Notes under the pieces: generated by a model | Told to the model about the DNA's origin: nothing | The model's database searches: none | The model's input: only the letters and a program-made list of their open reading frames with translations | In this document: positions 24,478 through 36,474 of the stretch, in pieces | How the letters are laid out: every line of letters starts with the position of its first letter | Numbering within the stretch: the stretch's first letter is position 1 | Program-made: the position numbers and the translations under genes | Assembly: GCF_020080835.1 (NCBI RefSeq) | Contig: NC_058158.1 | Span: forward strand, 32,754,305-32,818,304 | From: Cotesia glomerata | Taxonomy: Eukaryota; Arthropoda; Insecta; Hymenoptera; Braconidae | Direction: 5' to 3' | DNA: 64,000 nucleotides

Positions 24478-26770
24478 GTGAGTCAAACCTTAAAAAAATA
24501 TATATAAAAAACCTGTAGTATATCCGTCAAAGTATACAATAATTATTAATCATAATCCGTTTTGTTGGTGAGGCGGTTCAGTTTCTTGTACACTGTATAT
24601 TATAGAGTAATATATAGCGTAGTGTCTGATCCTGAGGAAAAAAGGTAACTCGGTCCTGGCAGTATTACAATTTCCCAGATGCGAAAATAGGAAAGGTATC
24701 TACTTTATTTCTCGGCGAAGATCCCAACAGAATGAGGATACACGGGGAGCCGGGGGTATCTGAGTAAGCCGCCGAGCGAAGTAATTTCACACGGGTGAGC
24801 GAGGGTATTTTCAGAGCACCATAGAACTCGGAGGATGGAAAAGCCCCATGTGTAACGGAAAAATAAAGTAAAACCGTCAGATGCGAAAAGAAACTAAAAT
24901 AAAATAATAAAAAAAGTAAGTAGCCGTAGACTAGGTAGGTAGAACCGTGGCAAGTTCTTATCTCAGGATGTAACCAGCCAGCATAGCCTTTAAGAATTTT
25001 ACGCCGCGAAAATTATATTCTCAAAGATTGTCTTTGTTGTTCTTGTCGTTATCTTGTCGCAGATGTTTGTTTTGTTGCGATACCAGTCAGTAATTATTAC
25101 TCTATTTCCATCTTTCTTCTCCGTAATAAAATAGTTTTAAATTTTAAAAATAAATACCAAGTAAAAGGAAGTAATAAAATGTATTTAATAGCTTAAAAAG
25201 ATAGTTTGTAATTACAAATATGCAAAGTAGCTTCCCATAAATAAAAATTAGATGTCACTTTAGCAACATTGTCAAATAATATAGCCCAAGGCTTTTGAGT
25301 TGTCCATTTGAGTGCATTTAATCGTTACTCTATAAATCAAACGCGTACCTTTTACCTTCTTTTCGGTTCCTGAAACTGTGCTCTCGTAAAAAATGAATTA
25401 TGACCAGTCCCAAGAGATGCCTTACACTACACGTTCACGCTCGATGTAAAAGGACTGAGTTGAGACAGACACTAACACCGAATCCATTTCACATTTCAAA
25501 CCCGAGTGAGTAGAGTGTCCACTCGGTCCATTAATTTGCGATAAAAACTTACAAAATAAGTAAATACCCGCGTAATCATTGTAATCTCAACTACCACTCT
25601 TTTTATACTTTTCTCTCGCTGTTTCTCGCTTCTCCTTCCATTTTATTTGACTCTTTTTTTTTAACCGGAATAACCCTTATTATCTTAATGACAACTGCTC
25701 AAAAAGTTTGTATCTTTTTTTGTAGTTTTAAATTTAAATTTAAATAAAAAAAAAAAAATAATATAAATCAAATTTTTTTCAATGACGGTTATATTACTAC
25801 ATTTTATTGTATATAATTTACAATTATTATTATAATTATAAATATATATTACCGTATATCTTCAATTAAATATGACTAACAAGTATAACTGTCTCATTTT
25901 AACCATTTAGATAATCGAATATGTATTTATAAAAGTGTATACCTGGATCCTAGTCTCTGAAAATATCAAGGATTGTGTTTTCTGTGGGTCGTGTAATATT
26001 ATTTAGTGTAGAGACGATTTATCGTCCTTAAGCGACAGGTTGTAATCAAACACATCAACCCGTCAATTTAGTATCACTGATTTACCGTGGGAATTAAAAC
26101 AAGTTATTTATCAAAACAAATTCCATAAATTCTTTGAATAATTTTAGAAATTTAATTTTACTTCCTCGTACAAATTAACACAATAGTTTTAAATTAAAAG
26201 TTAAAAATATTCCTCCCTATCTTTGTTATAATAATAATGGTAAAGTTAATTAAATTCGAAATAATTCATCAGGATAATAAAAATGAGAAAATCAATTTAA
26301 AGTTGTCATAACGTAACAGTTTTTAACTGACAAGTATTAAATAAAGTGAATAATAAAAAGGAATGAGAAGCTAAAAACAAATTAAAAAAAGATGTTTGTA
26401 AAACGAGCTGACGTTTACATACTCTTGTTGAACGGTGAATACGATGACCGTGTCATGTGTTTACCTATCTCTTTTTCGCTTTATATTGTGATACTCTTCT
26501 TTGCTCTCTTCTCAACTTGTATCTTTTTGTATTATTTCATTTTTATCCCTTGAACTCAGTTAACACTGTTGACAGTTATAAATTGAAGTATATTACTCCA
26601 CCCATTTCAACTCTATTCAAAACTCCACATTTATTATTATTTTCTCTTTATCCAGGCAATCATAAGAAACAATAATAATTACAATCATAATCACGAATTT
26701 CATTTGCATACCGATTGTTAAAATTACCATATAATATAATAATAATCTCAATTATCTTCCATGTAGCTTC
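24478..26770. other. Intronic or intergenic DNA, no exon identified
   Basis: A GC-richer patch at about 24640-24960 contains several AG and GT candidates but no coherent frame. The rest is A/T-rich, with a run of A at about 25747-25759. Confidence 0.5.
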
Positions 26771-26978
26771 TACACTGTAAAAAAATCGGAAGTGAATTTC
26801 AGCTCTATTATATCCGAGTATATAGTTTAAAAATTCTATTTAAAGTTTAAATCAGTAAATATTAATCAAATTTTTCTAAAAAATTAATTTTTTTTATTAA
26901 CATTGAACTAAATTTTTGACAAGATTATTTTCTTTTTAAGTCTTGTTGATAAATTCTACCATAAAAGTAAGAAAAAAA

Positions 26979-27109
26979 TAGTATATTACACTATTAGGGC
27001 AGAAAGTTTGAGATTTCTGCACTGCGCGCCATGATGTCCGAGGCGTAGCCGAGGGCATCACGGTGCGCAGTTCAGAGCTCTCAAACTTCTGCCCGTGTAG
27101 TGTATACTA
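26979..27109. repeat. Double-hairpin element 2, hairpin I
   Basis: The ends AGTATATTACAC and GTGTATACT are the same as in element 1. The arms differ completely: left GGGCAGAAAGTTTGAGA ... CTGCACTGCGCGCCATGATG, right CATCACGGTGCGCAG ... TCTCAAACTTCTGCCC. The centre is CCGAG-GCGTAGC-CGAGG, with GCGTAGC giving a GTA triloop. Confidence 0.8.
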
Positions 27110-27172
27110 TTTTTCTTTATAGCCGGTCGAAAGTACGTAAAATATTTAATGTACTGCATCGAAAAAAAATTT

Positions 27173-27247
27173 ATGCCTTCCCCCGACATTTGCGGCACGA
27201 GCGAAGCGAGTGCTGCTAGTCGGAGGGGGAGGGGGGGGGGCAGGCAT
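27173..27247. repeat. Double-hairpin element 2, hairpin II
   Basis: The outer arms ATGCC...TCCCCCGAC and GTCGGAGGGGGA...GGCAT enclose an inner stem GCAC/GTGC around GA-GCGAAGC-GA, again a GAA-triloop core. A G-run lies in the right arm. About 60 nt separate it from hairpin I. Confidence 0.75.
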
Positions 27248-27386
27248 CAAATAAAAAAAAATTAATGTAAAATCAAATAAAAAATAATTAACAAACATTT
27301 TTTTTGAAAAATTTTTAGACTAAATAAAACTGAAATTTCTTGAATTCAACAAACATGATAAAGATTATTCTCGATTAAAAATAAAA

Positions 27387-28041
27387 AAAAAAAATTAGGA
27401 AAACGGTTGACCCTAAAGACCATCCCTGCAACTTCCCGCTACCTCCATACCTAAGTGCTCAACAATTCACTTATTTTTTAAGCTCTTCGAGCTCAAAAAT
27501 ATAATTTATGTGTAATTTTGAGCTCTCCGAGCTCAAATAAATCGCTGTTCTGTACTTTTGAGCTCTTCGAGCTCAAAAGGCTAATGGAAGTTTTATAGAA
27601 TACTATTTTTTGAATTTTCAAACCGCAATAACTTTTGAATGAATAAACCGATTTTCTCGCGGTTCACGGCATTCAACGCAGTTTTTTGAGTTCTTTGAAA
27701 AATTTTTAAACGTAAACTGGTCAGACTAAAAATTTCATAGAAATTCTGAAAAAAACATTTTTTTCGACAACGATATCTCACGAACAAATTAACCGACTTT
27801 GACCGGGCTGGTGGCAATCGACGTGGTTTTTTGAGGTTAAGAGCTGATTAGTTTTTGGAATTGATCGGTTCAGCCGTTTAAAAGATATTTAAAAAACACG
27901 AATTTTTGGAAATTTTATTTTTGAGATTTCTCAAAATTTATCTACTCAAATTCTATAAATTAGTATCAGAATTCTAGGGGCACTCTTCAAAACGCCGCAT
28001 ATTTCGATCGAATCGGATGATCCGTTCAAAAGTTATGAAAG

Positions 28042-28088
<47 letters not shown>

Positions 28089-28237
28089 GTGACATCACCG
28101 CGGAAATAGTCAGGAAAGCTTCCTAGGACCTCAAATCATTGAGATCTGATGAAAACTCGATTTTAGAAAAACGGGGTGAAAACAATAACTTCCCGATTTT
28201 TGAAAATTTTCAATTTTCTTAGCGGGAAGTTAAAAAA
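27387..28237. mobile_element. Repeat element A, copy 2
   Basis: Same order as copy 1 at 2727-3608. It has ATTAGGAAAACGGTTGACCC, then AACTTCCCGCTA (27430-27441), then palindromes GAGCTCTTCGAGCTC or GAGCTCTCCGAGCTC at about 27480, 27520 and 27560 (again 40 bp apart). A CA array lies at 28046-28084 and the end is TTAGCGGGAAGTT (28219-28231), a perfect inverse of the start. Substitutions are spread along the length. No coding capacity is visible. Confidence 0.82.
28046..28084. repeat. (CA)n microsatellite inside element A
   Basis: About 19 CA units at the same place as the shorter CA array in copy 1 and the long one in element B copy 2. The array is therefore part of the repeat family and varies in length between copies. 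Confidence 0.9.
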
Positions 28238-28948
28238 CGAGCATATTATCTGAAAATTAACAATAATTAATAAAAATTAAATTAAATAGTTGTTACTGCG
28301 TACATTTTTCTAAATAATTCATTAATTAAATAAAGTTGATCCATTTTACACACGTCACTGTCAAACTGAATCTTAGTACAGTACAACCTGGTTATAAGTT
28401 ACATCGGATGATCTACTCACTCTTACGGCAGTTATATCTTTATCTATAGCTCCATTTATACATAAAATATTTCATGTAAGTAGAAGAAATAAAGAAATAT
28501 AACCAAGTTGTAATGTACCATCAATCGTAAATGATCAGCGTAAACAAAACATAGTTAGTAACAAATGACTAATGTCAGTCGCGGTAACGAAAGCATTTTA
28601 TGCTCCCGCTGTTCTAGAGAGCGAATGTGTAGCTTTACTAATGCACGAATCTTTAACTTTCTGCATCGAAATAGGTGCAAAAGATGCGTACTTTCGACCG
28701 AGGTATGAAGAAAAAGAAATTTATTAACATAAATACGTTCTATTAAATTAAATTAGTGACTTTTAAATAAATTATCACAGAGAAAATTTCCTAAAAAATA
28801 ATACTTGTAGAATTAAAAAAAATAAAAAATTCACTTTGCGGAGTTTCTTTTATTCATAATAAAAATAAAATCCTTGTCGGAGTAAATTTCACTCTAGAAG
28901 GATTAAATCAATTAAAAATTATCTATTCCGAAATACTTTTACAGTGTA

Positions 28949-31900
28949 GTTCTTCAATAAAATTTGGTTTCACTTTAAAAAGTATCCGTTTCTTACCAAC
29001 CCAATATCTTGTAAGATTTACTTTGAGGCTGAGGATAAATAAATCAATAACCTCTGGTGGTTCTTGAGAGGGAGTGACTTGCTTTGCCTCCGCTCGACAA
29101 CTCCTATTCGTAGAGAAGACCAGTAGGAACGTATACAGGATACCCTGCTACTCGTGTTCACCTCCCTCGTCTTTTTGTTTAACTTTGTCTCTTGTACACT
29201 GTATACAATATATACACCGAGCTTGGAGCTTTCCTCCAGTATCCTCTATCAACTACTCTTAGGTGGTTACCCTCTTTGCTAGTTGTTTCTCACCTCAAAG
29301 AGGAAGAAGAGACAGAGAGCGTACACGAGTCCCCGGGGATGCTTTTGTCCTCAAGCTGTAAGCGACTTCCTGACAGACCAAGTTTGCACCTGCTCTTCAT
29401 CTTTTCTCATCCTCGGGTTTAATCTCACAGTGTCATTGTCTGACTCTTTATACTGTATAATATATAATATACAATCTACAACATACAACATTATACATAA
29501 TACATGTATAAATATCCTCGGTAAACATCAGCGTAATTTATTCAGCGCTTGTCAATGGTTGGCATCTGATCTCCAGTTCAGATACGCCCGACACACAATG
29601 TGTTAAAATAGCCTTTAAAACTCGTAAAAACCCTTCAATTGTATAAATTAACCGTCACTTTAACTTCCTATCCCGTCGTTAATGTAATTAACATGTCATT
29701 GCTAAAAAAAAAATACTTAAAACTTTAAATAATTATTTATTCACCCCAAGCTTTAACTTGAGTGTGAAAAATTCTGAATAATAATAAATTACATAAAAGT
29801 CCTATCCGGCGAATAAAGTTTTTTATAAAAAAAAAAAAAAAAAATTGAACTGAGAATGTCATCGCAAGTAAAGATTGATGGGTTCGTTTGGATTATGTAC
29901 TGTAGACTGCAGACTGTTGAGCATTGTGTATTGTAGGTAGGTATGTACAGTATAGATTGATACTGAGAGAAACAAGAGATTGGGTGAGTCGGTGCCAGTA
30001 TGTAACATTGTTGTACATATGTACAGAATGTATTGTGCAGTAGATATGTATTCGGATACAGAAATCACGAGTGTGACGTCACTGGCAGGCGAATCGTGAC
30101 TCGTGACACGCGTGAGGTTTAATTAGCGCTACAATACTGAATCGTCGGGTGATGGCGCGAGCTCCACCTCCGTCGTCGATATCGAGTGAGCCCTATATAT
30201 TGTATACTCTATACATTGTATGTATGTGTAGAGAGAGTTTGAGAATAACTAGAGGTAAATACGAGACGTATGTGTGTAACCACGTACCGGGGTACGCCTA
30301 AAGCTCTTTCTCTTTCTGGCACACTGCCGGGTGACCTATCAACCCCTGTGACCCCGAAACCACGTTCTCCGAATTACCGATCCGTACAGTCTGACTGCAC
30401 TGTGCACTTAGCGTAAATTCCTGACTAAACCGATTCGAATTTGCGAACGCGAATCATGCTCGGTCATATGTAAGTGTTTAATTTTATTATTTATCGCCGT
30501 GTATTGAGAGATAGACAGTAAAAGCTTTTAGAGCTTGCAGCATTCGTGTTATGTATTTAATCGTGAATTTTTAGTCTCCTTTTTTTATTTTTTTTTTAAA
30601 TAAAAATGAATGGAATATTTTGTTAGATAGCGCATGAATATTGACCGGATACAGGGATTTGGTGTCCAGTTGAAGCTTGATTCCAGTCTACGGTATGCGA
30701 TATATGTGTAATACTAAATAAATATCACACATATGAGTATGAGTATGAGTATGTACAGAGTATAGGTATAAAAGCTGCCGGCGAAAGAAGGACGTCCAGC
30801 AACCAGCAACCCATGACACGACTGTGAGATAGGAGAGATTTAAAATGTTGGGGCAGGTCGTGGAACTAAATGATGATAAACTATCTCGTCGGCTCGTCCC
30901 CGTCTCACCGTTTAACTGACCCATACGCCAGCTTGAATTACGGTCCAAAATAAAAAATAAAGAATTTTATGAAAAAGCAACAACTAATGGCATGAACCAC
31001 CGTACAAAGTCTGCTGTGAGGTAAAGAATTCCCGAACTCGCAAGACCGGTAAACTGTTTCATGTTTTTTACACGAACATGACAGAAAAAATAGTTTACAC
31101 GTACGCGATTCTGTTAAAATGATAAATATCTATGCCTGTACTACAAAAAAATGTATGATAATTGTTGTTATTATTTTTATTATGTTAATAATAATAATAA
31201 AAATGTGTTCATGTGTGTGGAATGAAGCAGAGCGAGTGTATGTTCAAATGACTAAAAGGGTAAAAAATAATTTCATTGCCGTTTAATTTCTCCATTCTCA
31301 TGGAAAATCCGGTGGCGAGCTAAATCGACGAGTTATCTGTACACGAGAAATAGTAAATATCGGGCTAGCTATATCGGCAAGGGACACGACTCACCACCCA
31401 CGTTTTATCCAATTAATAATAGCGCAGCATCGGCGCTAATTAAATCCAGAAAATATGCAAATACACACTCTGTTTATATTTCAAGCTCAGTGAGTATGTA
31501 TGAAGGTATGAATGTACAAATGTATTGGATATATATTGAGTACATTTATTCACCAACACCATTCAATTGCCCCTAGAGAGATTTGGTTACAAATAGCCCC
31601 ATAAAAATGCATAAAACACGATTATCCAGCATTAATAGGATTTTTACATGGGCATTTTGCATCGAAATCGAAATAACGCATGACCGATGCCAAATTATTA
31701 ACGTGCTTCATTTTATATTCTACAACACCCACGAATATATTGCGTACAGATTTAAAATTTGTGTGTGTAGGTTTTTTTTTTTCATCAACCTTTTCCATAA
31801 AACACACATAAATTTTATTATTAGTCTCTTGTAATTGAGCATAACATTTTGACCCTGGTATTTAAACTGTTGAAAGTTTTGGTTTATTTATAAAAATCCA

Positions 31901-32349
31901 TATGTCTAATACAACAAATTTTTTAGTCCTATGTGACTCCGAAAACGTGGAGCTATTAATCAGAGGTTGCCCGAGACCCGAGAAAAGCTTGGCATCGTTT
32001 CAATTCGTTAATCGACGTTCCCAACGTCTTTTTTAGACCCTTGTTACAACATTTTATTTTAACTCTATATAATACTATTTTTGGTAATAAACTTAATGTT
32101 TTTGCCTCCTGTCTCGTGTCTCCTGTCTTTATTTGTTCACTCGCGGACTGTTGTGTCTTTTAACAATAAAAAAAAAAAAAAAAATTACCGGCTGATGAGT
32201 GTATCTAAACTTGGAACGATTGTACTGCTGCCAAAAATTTTTAAAATGTTGAAAAATAAAATTTTTGTAAAAAGCTGAAAGTTTTAAGTTTTAAATTTAA
32301 AGTATCGAGATCATACGAACAATACACAAGAGAAGAAAAGTCGCCTTAC
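28949..32349. other. Non-coding stretch, no supported gene
   Basis: Open frames of 60-107 codons near 29.1-29.6 and 30.7-30.9 kb are Ser/Leu- or His/Thr-rich and have no coherent splice context. A run of A lies at 29828-29844 and another at 32168-32183. A 32-nt minus segment before GTAAGAAACGG at about 29000 is too weak to annotate. Confidence 0.5.
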
Positions 32350-32413
32350 CGGTGGCGCAAACTCGTGGATCTCCGCGTAACTACACGCAACTTGCGGGGA
32401 TAATTCTGTGAAC
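32350..32413 (-). CDS. Candidate exon in a GC-rich patch, uncertain start
   Basis: The minus-strand donor CACCG|GTAAGGCGAC follows 32350. Three acceptors are possible. ACTATCAG|G at 32413 gives 64 nt reading (G)FTELSPQVACSYAEIHEFAPP in one open frame, entering in phase 2 and leaving in phase 0. TTTAG at 32451 gives 102 nt in the same frame. CTCCTCTACGCGCAG at 32498 has the best pyrimidine tract, but the resulting 149 nt is closed in all frames and would be a leader exon. The region 32341-32510 is distinctly GC-rich. If the 64-nt form is real it is phase-compatible with 38324-38233 upstream and with 20684-20568 (phase 0) downstream. No family is recognised. Confidence 0.25.
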
Positions 32414-33911
32414 CTGATAGTGGCGGCGCTCAGCGACTCGCGGGAGAAGCTCTAAATTTTCTCCCGCCTCGTGATACTTAAGTATAGAGTAGAAAAGTCT
32501 GCGCGTAGAGGAGGGAAAAAGGCGGTACTTCTTCAATAAAATTAATAAATAAATAAATAACATTAATTGTTTTTACCTTAAAAAAATAATTCTTACTTTA
32601 TTACACGAGCATTTAAAAGCTATTAAATTAAAGTTCAACAGCTTAAACACTAAATGGAGCGTAAAATATTCGAAACTAGCAGCGGAATAAAATTTCACAT
32701 GAATAAATGAATAGAATAAAATAAAATAATAACAATTGAACAGTCTCTATGGGATCAGAAAATAATAAGTGACATTGTGAGATTGTGTCGCGGTTGTCGG
32801 TTCGTCAAAGGGAATTAATAGCACCATTGAGCTGTAAAAAGTGTGTATCAAGGTTCGCCAAGGCGTGTTGTACATACCTTGCTCTCCTGCATCAGTTTGC
32901 GATTGAATGAATCCAAAGGACTCACACTAGATTTATATTTCGTTTGTATGTGTGCGTGTTTATTGCGTGTGTATGTAAGTGAGAAGGCTTGCACCTACGT
33001 TTAAAAAAAGACCTGTGTCACGATCGGTATCGGTCAATACACATACCGCAAGGGGCGCAAACTGAGAATGAGAATGAGAGCGCGCGACGGCGGCGAATCA
33101 AACGATATCAGACTTCTGGATTAATTTATGCACCGTAGGTTGTTAAAACGCGAGACTCAAAGGCAGCCGCTGTTGCAATCACACGGCTACTGTTGTACTC
33201 TTTTATATCGTACATTTATATGTATTATTATGTGTATGTATATAGGCCCACCCGTACTCCAAGTTGAATTCGTCGCGCTAGTTATTATAATCGTAGTGTG
33301 TACATGCATATATGTTACATATATTACATACTATATTCACCTCTTTATTCACAAAAAATATATGTATAATGGAAAAAAAAAAAAAAAAATGATAATAATT
33401 TTTTTGTTACTTTTTCTGCTCGCATATTGCCCGTGTTCCATAGCTAATACTCGACTTATAAAAAAAAGTATAGAAAAATGAATAAAAGGGATGGGGAAAA
33501 CAAAAGTAGAGTGTACAATGTGCAGTGCAGCTTTATTTCATATTTTAGTAAGCAGCGTGAGACAGAGAGGGTAGGATAAAAAATATAAAAAATGTTAAAA
33601 ATATAAATATAAAAAGAAGGAACTTGCACGTAGTTCCGGACGTTATTAACATTACCCAAGCGTGCTCTGGTGAGAGTGTATGTACGGCAGTACGGCATTG
33701 CCGGTGTGCCGAGCACAGAGAGTAAAGAGATATTGCGCCCGACTGCATTCCCTCGCCTCGCTGAGATGCAATTTACCGAATTGTTTTTAAATCCCTCTGA
33801 CGGCAGTACACTGTGTACGGAAAAAGAGCCAAGAGGAAAGCGAAAAGAGAAGAGAAAAGAGAGAACAGAGGAAAAAAGTACCTACACAGTACATAGTATA
33901 CCTTATATATA

Positions 33912-33921
<10 letters not shown>

Positions 33922-33979
<58 letters not shown>
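33922..33979. repeat. (TA)n microsatellite
   Basis: About 29 TA units, preceded by interrupted TA-rich sequence from 33904. Confidence 0.95.
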
Positions 33980-33981
<2 letters not shown>

Positions 33982-35070
33982 GTAGAGGGTGGAAGAAATG
34001 GGTGACGGTGGGTACGTATATAGAGAATACAGAATGTAGAAGGAACTAAACGAAACGAGTAGGTTCTCCCGGTCTCCACTCGGCAGCCATGGCGTCAGCT
34101 GTTTTGTCCCGGGGACGCGCTTCGTTTCTTTATTTCTTGCCCGGAAACTCTACTCTGGCGTCCCTATTTTATACATATATCTATATATATAAATATACTA
34201 GCTCTTACTCCTGCCCGATTTCACTCAATACGACTTTAATCCCGCCGACTGCTCGGCAATCAATAGATTTTATTTAATACTAATATTAATCTAACAGTTA
34301 CTTTGATTTTTTTATCGGTTATCAGTTATTAGTAATCAGTTGGGTGGTCACGGGCAATCGCGAACCTCGGTGGTACTCTGTGTCTTGTAGAGCATTAATA
34401 TATTAATTGATAATGATAAGTTGCCAAATCGTAATCGTATAATATAAAATAGGATAATATAGTACAGGCAAGTTGTAACATTAGATGCAAGTATTGAGAG
34501 AAACGTAAACGTGTAAAGTCGTAACGTTTAAAATGAGCGGAATTCCATGTAATTAAGATAATACACCGATAATAACCGGTGGTCTCGCCAAGTGTTGCTA
34601 TTCCCGATTGAGGAAACGGCCGTCACGTGAGTACCGCGTGTATACAGTTATATTGCGTGAACAGACACTCCGGGAGACGATGATAGAGAAAGAGTTACTG
34701 TAATGTTAATAGAAGAGTCGTAGGTGAATGAGCAACAGAGTCCAATGCAAAGGCTTACATATGTAGAATGTAGTATGCACTCCATATTCATATGTGTATA
34801 TGTCCATATGTCTGTTATATGTTATATGAGGTGACCGTAGTTGCTACCGGGACGAATCTATCAGTTTGTTCACGCGACGTCGCTCTACTCGTAGTCGATA
34901 ACAGCGCAAACGATAATTTTAAATTGTGGCCCGTTGACCGTTTGTGTCGACATGCATATCAAGATACTAAGTTTATTAGCGTATAATATATGTTACTTTT
35001 TATTATTTGAGTACATAGAGTAATTTTTAAATTTTATGTAGCATTGTCTACACGGAATTAGAAAATAAAT

Positions 35071-35389
35071 TTTTTTGACTCAACGAGATATTTATAAAAA
35101 AAAAAATATTTTGGATAAAGTAAAATTTTTTGAACTAAGTAAATTAGCTTGACTCCAAATCTAGAGACACAAATTAAATCTGTTGTTTATTAGGTTCAAT
35201 TAAATTAAATTAATTCGAGCTGAAGTGATTTTCTTGACTCAACAAGATATTTATAAAGAAAAAAATATTTTGGATAAAGTAAAATTTTTTGAACTAAGTA
35301 AATTAGCTTGACTCCAAATCTAGAGACATAAATTCAATTTGTTGTCTATTAGGTTCAATTAAATTAAATTAATTCGAGCTGAAGTGATT
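35071..35389. repeat. Two-unit tandem duplication, 159-bp unit
   Basis: Units 35071-35229 and 35230-35389 are nearly identical; GACTCAACGAGATATTTAT recurs as GACTCAACAAGATATTTAT 159 bp on. They differ at a handful of positions, which points to a recent duplication. Each unit contains TTTTTTGAACTAAGTAAATT and ends AATTCGAGCTGAAGTGATT. No reading frame is preserved. Confidence 0.92.
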
Positions 35390-36277
35390 AAAAATAAAAT
35401 TTTAAAATTATTTTATAAATAAATATTTAATTAATTTTTACAAATTAATCTCCCTTGGATCGACTCGCGAAAAAAAATATCCAGTAGAGTGAGAGTGAAG
35501 GAGTCGCGACAAAGAGAAAAGTTAGACGGTAAGAGGGATGAAATCGGGAATACGATTGGTTTGCGACGGGTCGCCATTCACGGGGTTTGCTGGTGCTGTT
35601 TGGAGCCCTCGTTGCTGAGAGGAAACTAATACTACGAGGACGATGTACGTTGCGAATAGCCGCGTCTGCGCGTTTCCTTGACCCTGCTCTACCACCGATT
35701 TACTGGCTGTCCTGTTTCATCCTGAGCCTAAGTGGGTGAGTGAGTGAGCGGGCGAGTTACCAAGTAAAGAGTAAAGAGATCCCCGTACCTCTACTGCTGA
35801 CCTCGTCGACCAACCGCCGTGGAGTTTGACAGACGTCGAGACGCCCTGCATCACCTCCTCCTCAACTTACGCCCTCTACAGACGATAACGCTCTCAATTC
35901 ACCTCGTACATCCCCTTAAGGGAAAAAAAGTTAACAAATATTTATTTATTTAATCTTTAAGGTACATGAGTCTCGTTACTGGCTAGTAGCTACTCTACTA
36001 GTAGGTGTATGAGAGAAATGTACAAGGGTTGATTGCGCGGGGGTTTAGATAGTTCAAGTACACTTGAAAGGAGTTTGCTACACACTTAAGACGTACGTTA
36101 TTTATGACGTCGTTTGCAGTAACGTTCTAGTTAGGGCAGGTCGCGATGTCTCTTTCCACTCGATATATTTATTAAATGAAAATAAAAGTCATTTAAAAGC
36201 TCCTATTATATGTTGTGAAGAATAAAAAAATTTACTTCATTTGAGTAGAAAAATTTTTGAACTGACAAATTTTTTTT

Positions 36278-36474
36278 TACACAGAAAAAAAAATGTTCTT
36301 GAATCAAGTATATAATTTTGAAGAACTTAATCTTCTTGATTTGAATAGAAAAATTTTTAAACTAATAATTTTTTTTGATTTAAGGAAATTTTACTTGATT
36401 CAAAAAAATTATTTTCTTGGTTCAAGAATTTTTCTTTCGAATTAAGTTAATTTTTTTTTTTTTTTTTTAGTGTA
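36278..36474. mobile_element. Small TA-flanked inverted-repeat element
   Basis: Left TA-CACAGAAAAAAAAAT and right ATTTTTT...TTAGTG-TA bracket about 197 bp of A/T-rich sequence with repeated TTCTTGAATCAAG-like motifs in both orientations. It resembles the insert at 44898-45544 and the palindrome at 40041-40127. Right-end identity is weak because of the T-run. Confidence 0.5.

Larger units (their letters stand above)
26771..28948. mobile_element. Possible TA-flanked composite element
   Basis: The left end TA-CACTGTAAAA at 26771 and right end TTTTACAGTG-TA at 28948 are inverse, and each is flanked by TA. Inside are the second double-hairpin element and element A copy 2. The 14-mer CGGTCGAAAGTACG at 27124-27137 recurs inverted at 28687-28700. 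The paired termini are only about 12 bp, so the two ends may belong to different elements. Confidence 0.35.

Noticed and set aside
29000..29031. 32-nt minus segment between TTTATCCTCAG and GTAAGAAACGG
   Set aside because: Very short, A/T-rich, two frames open by chance, and no phase partner stands out.
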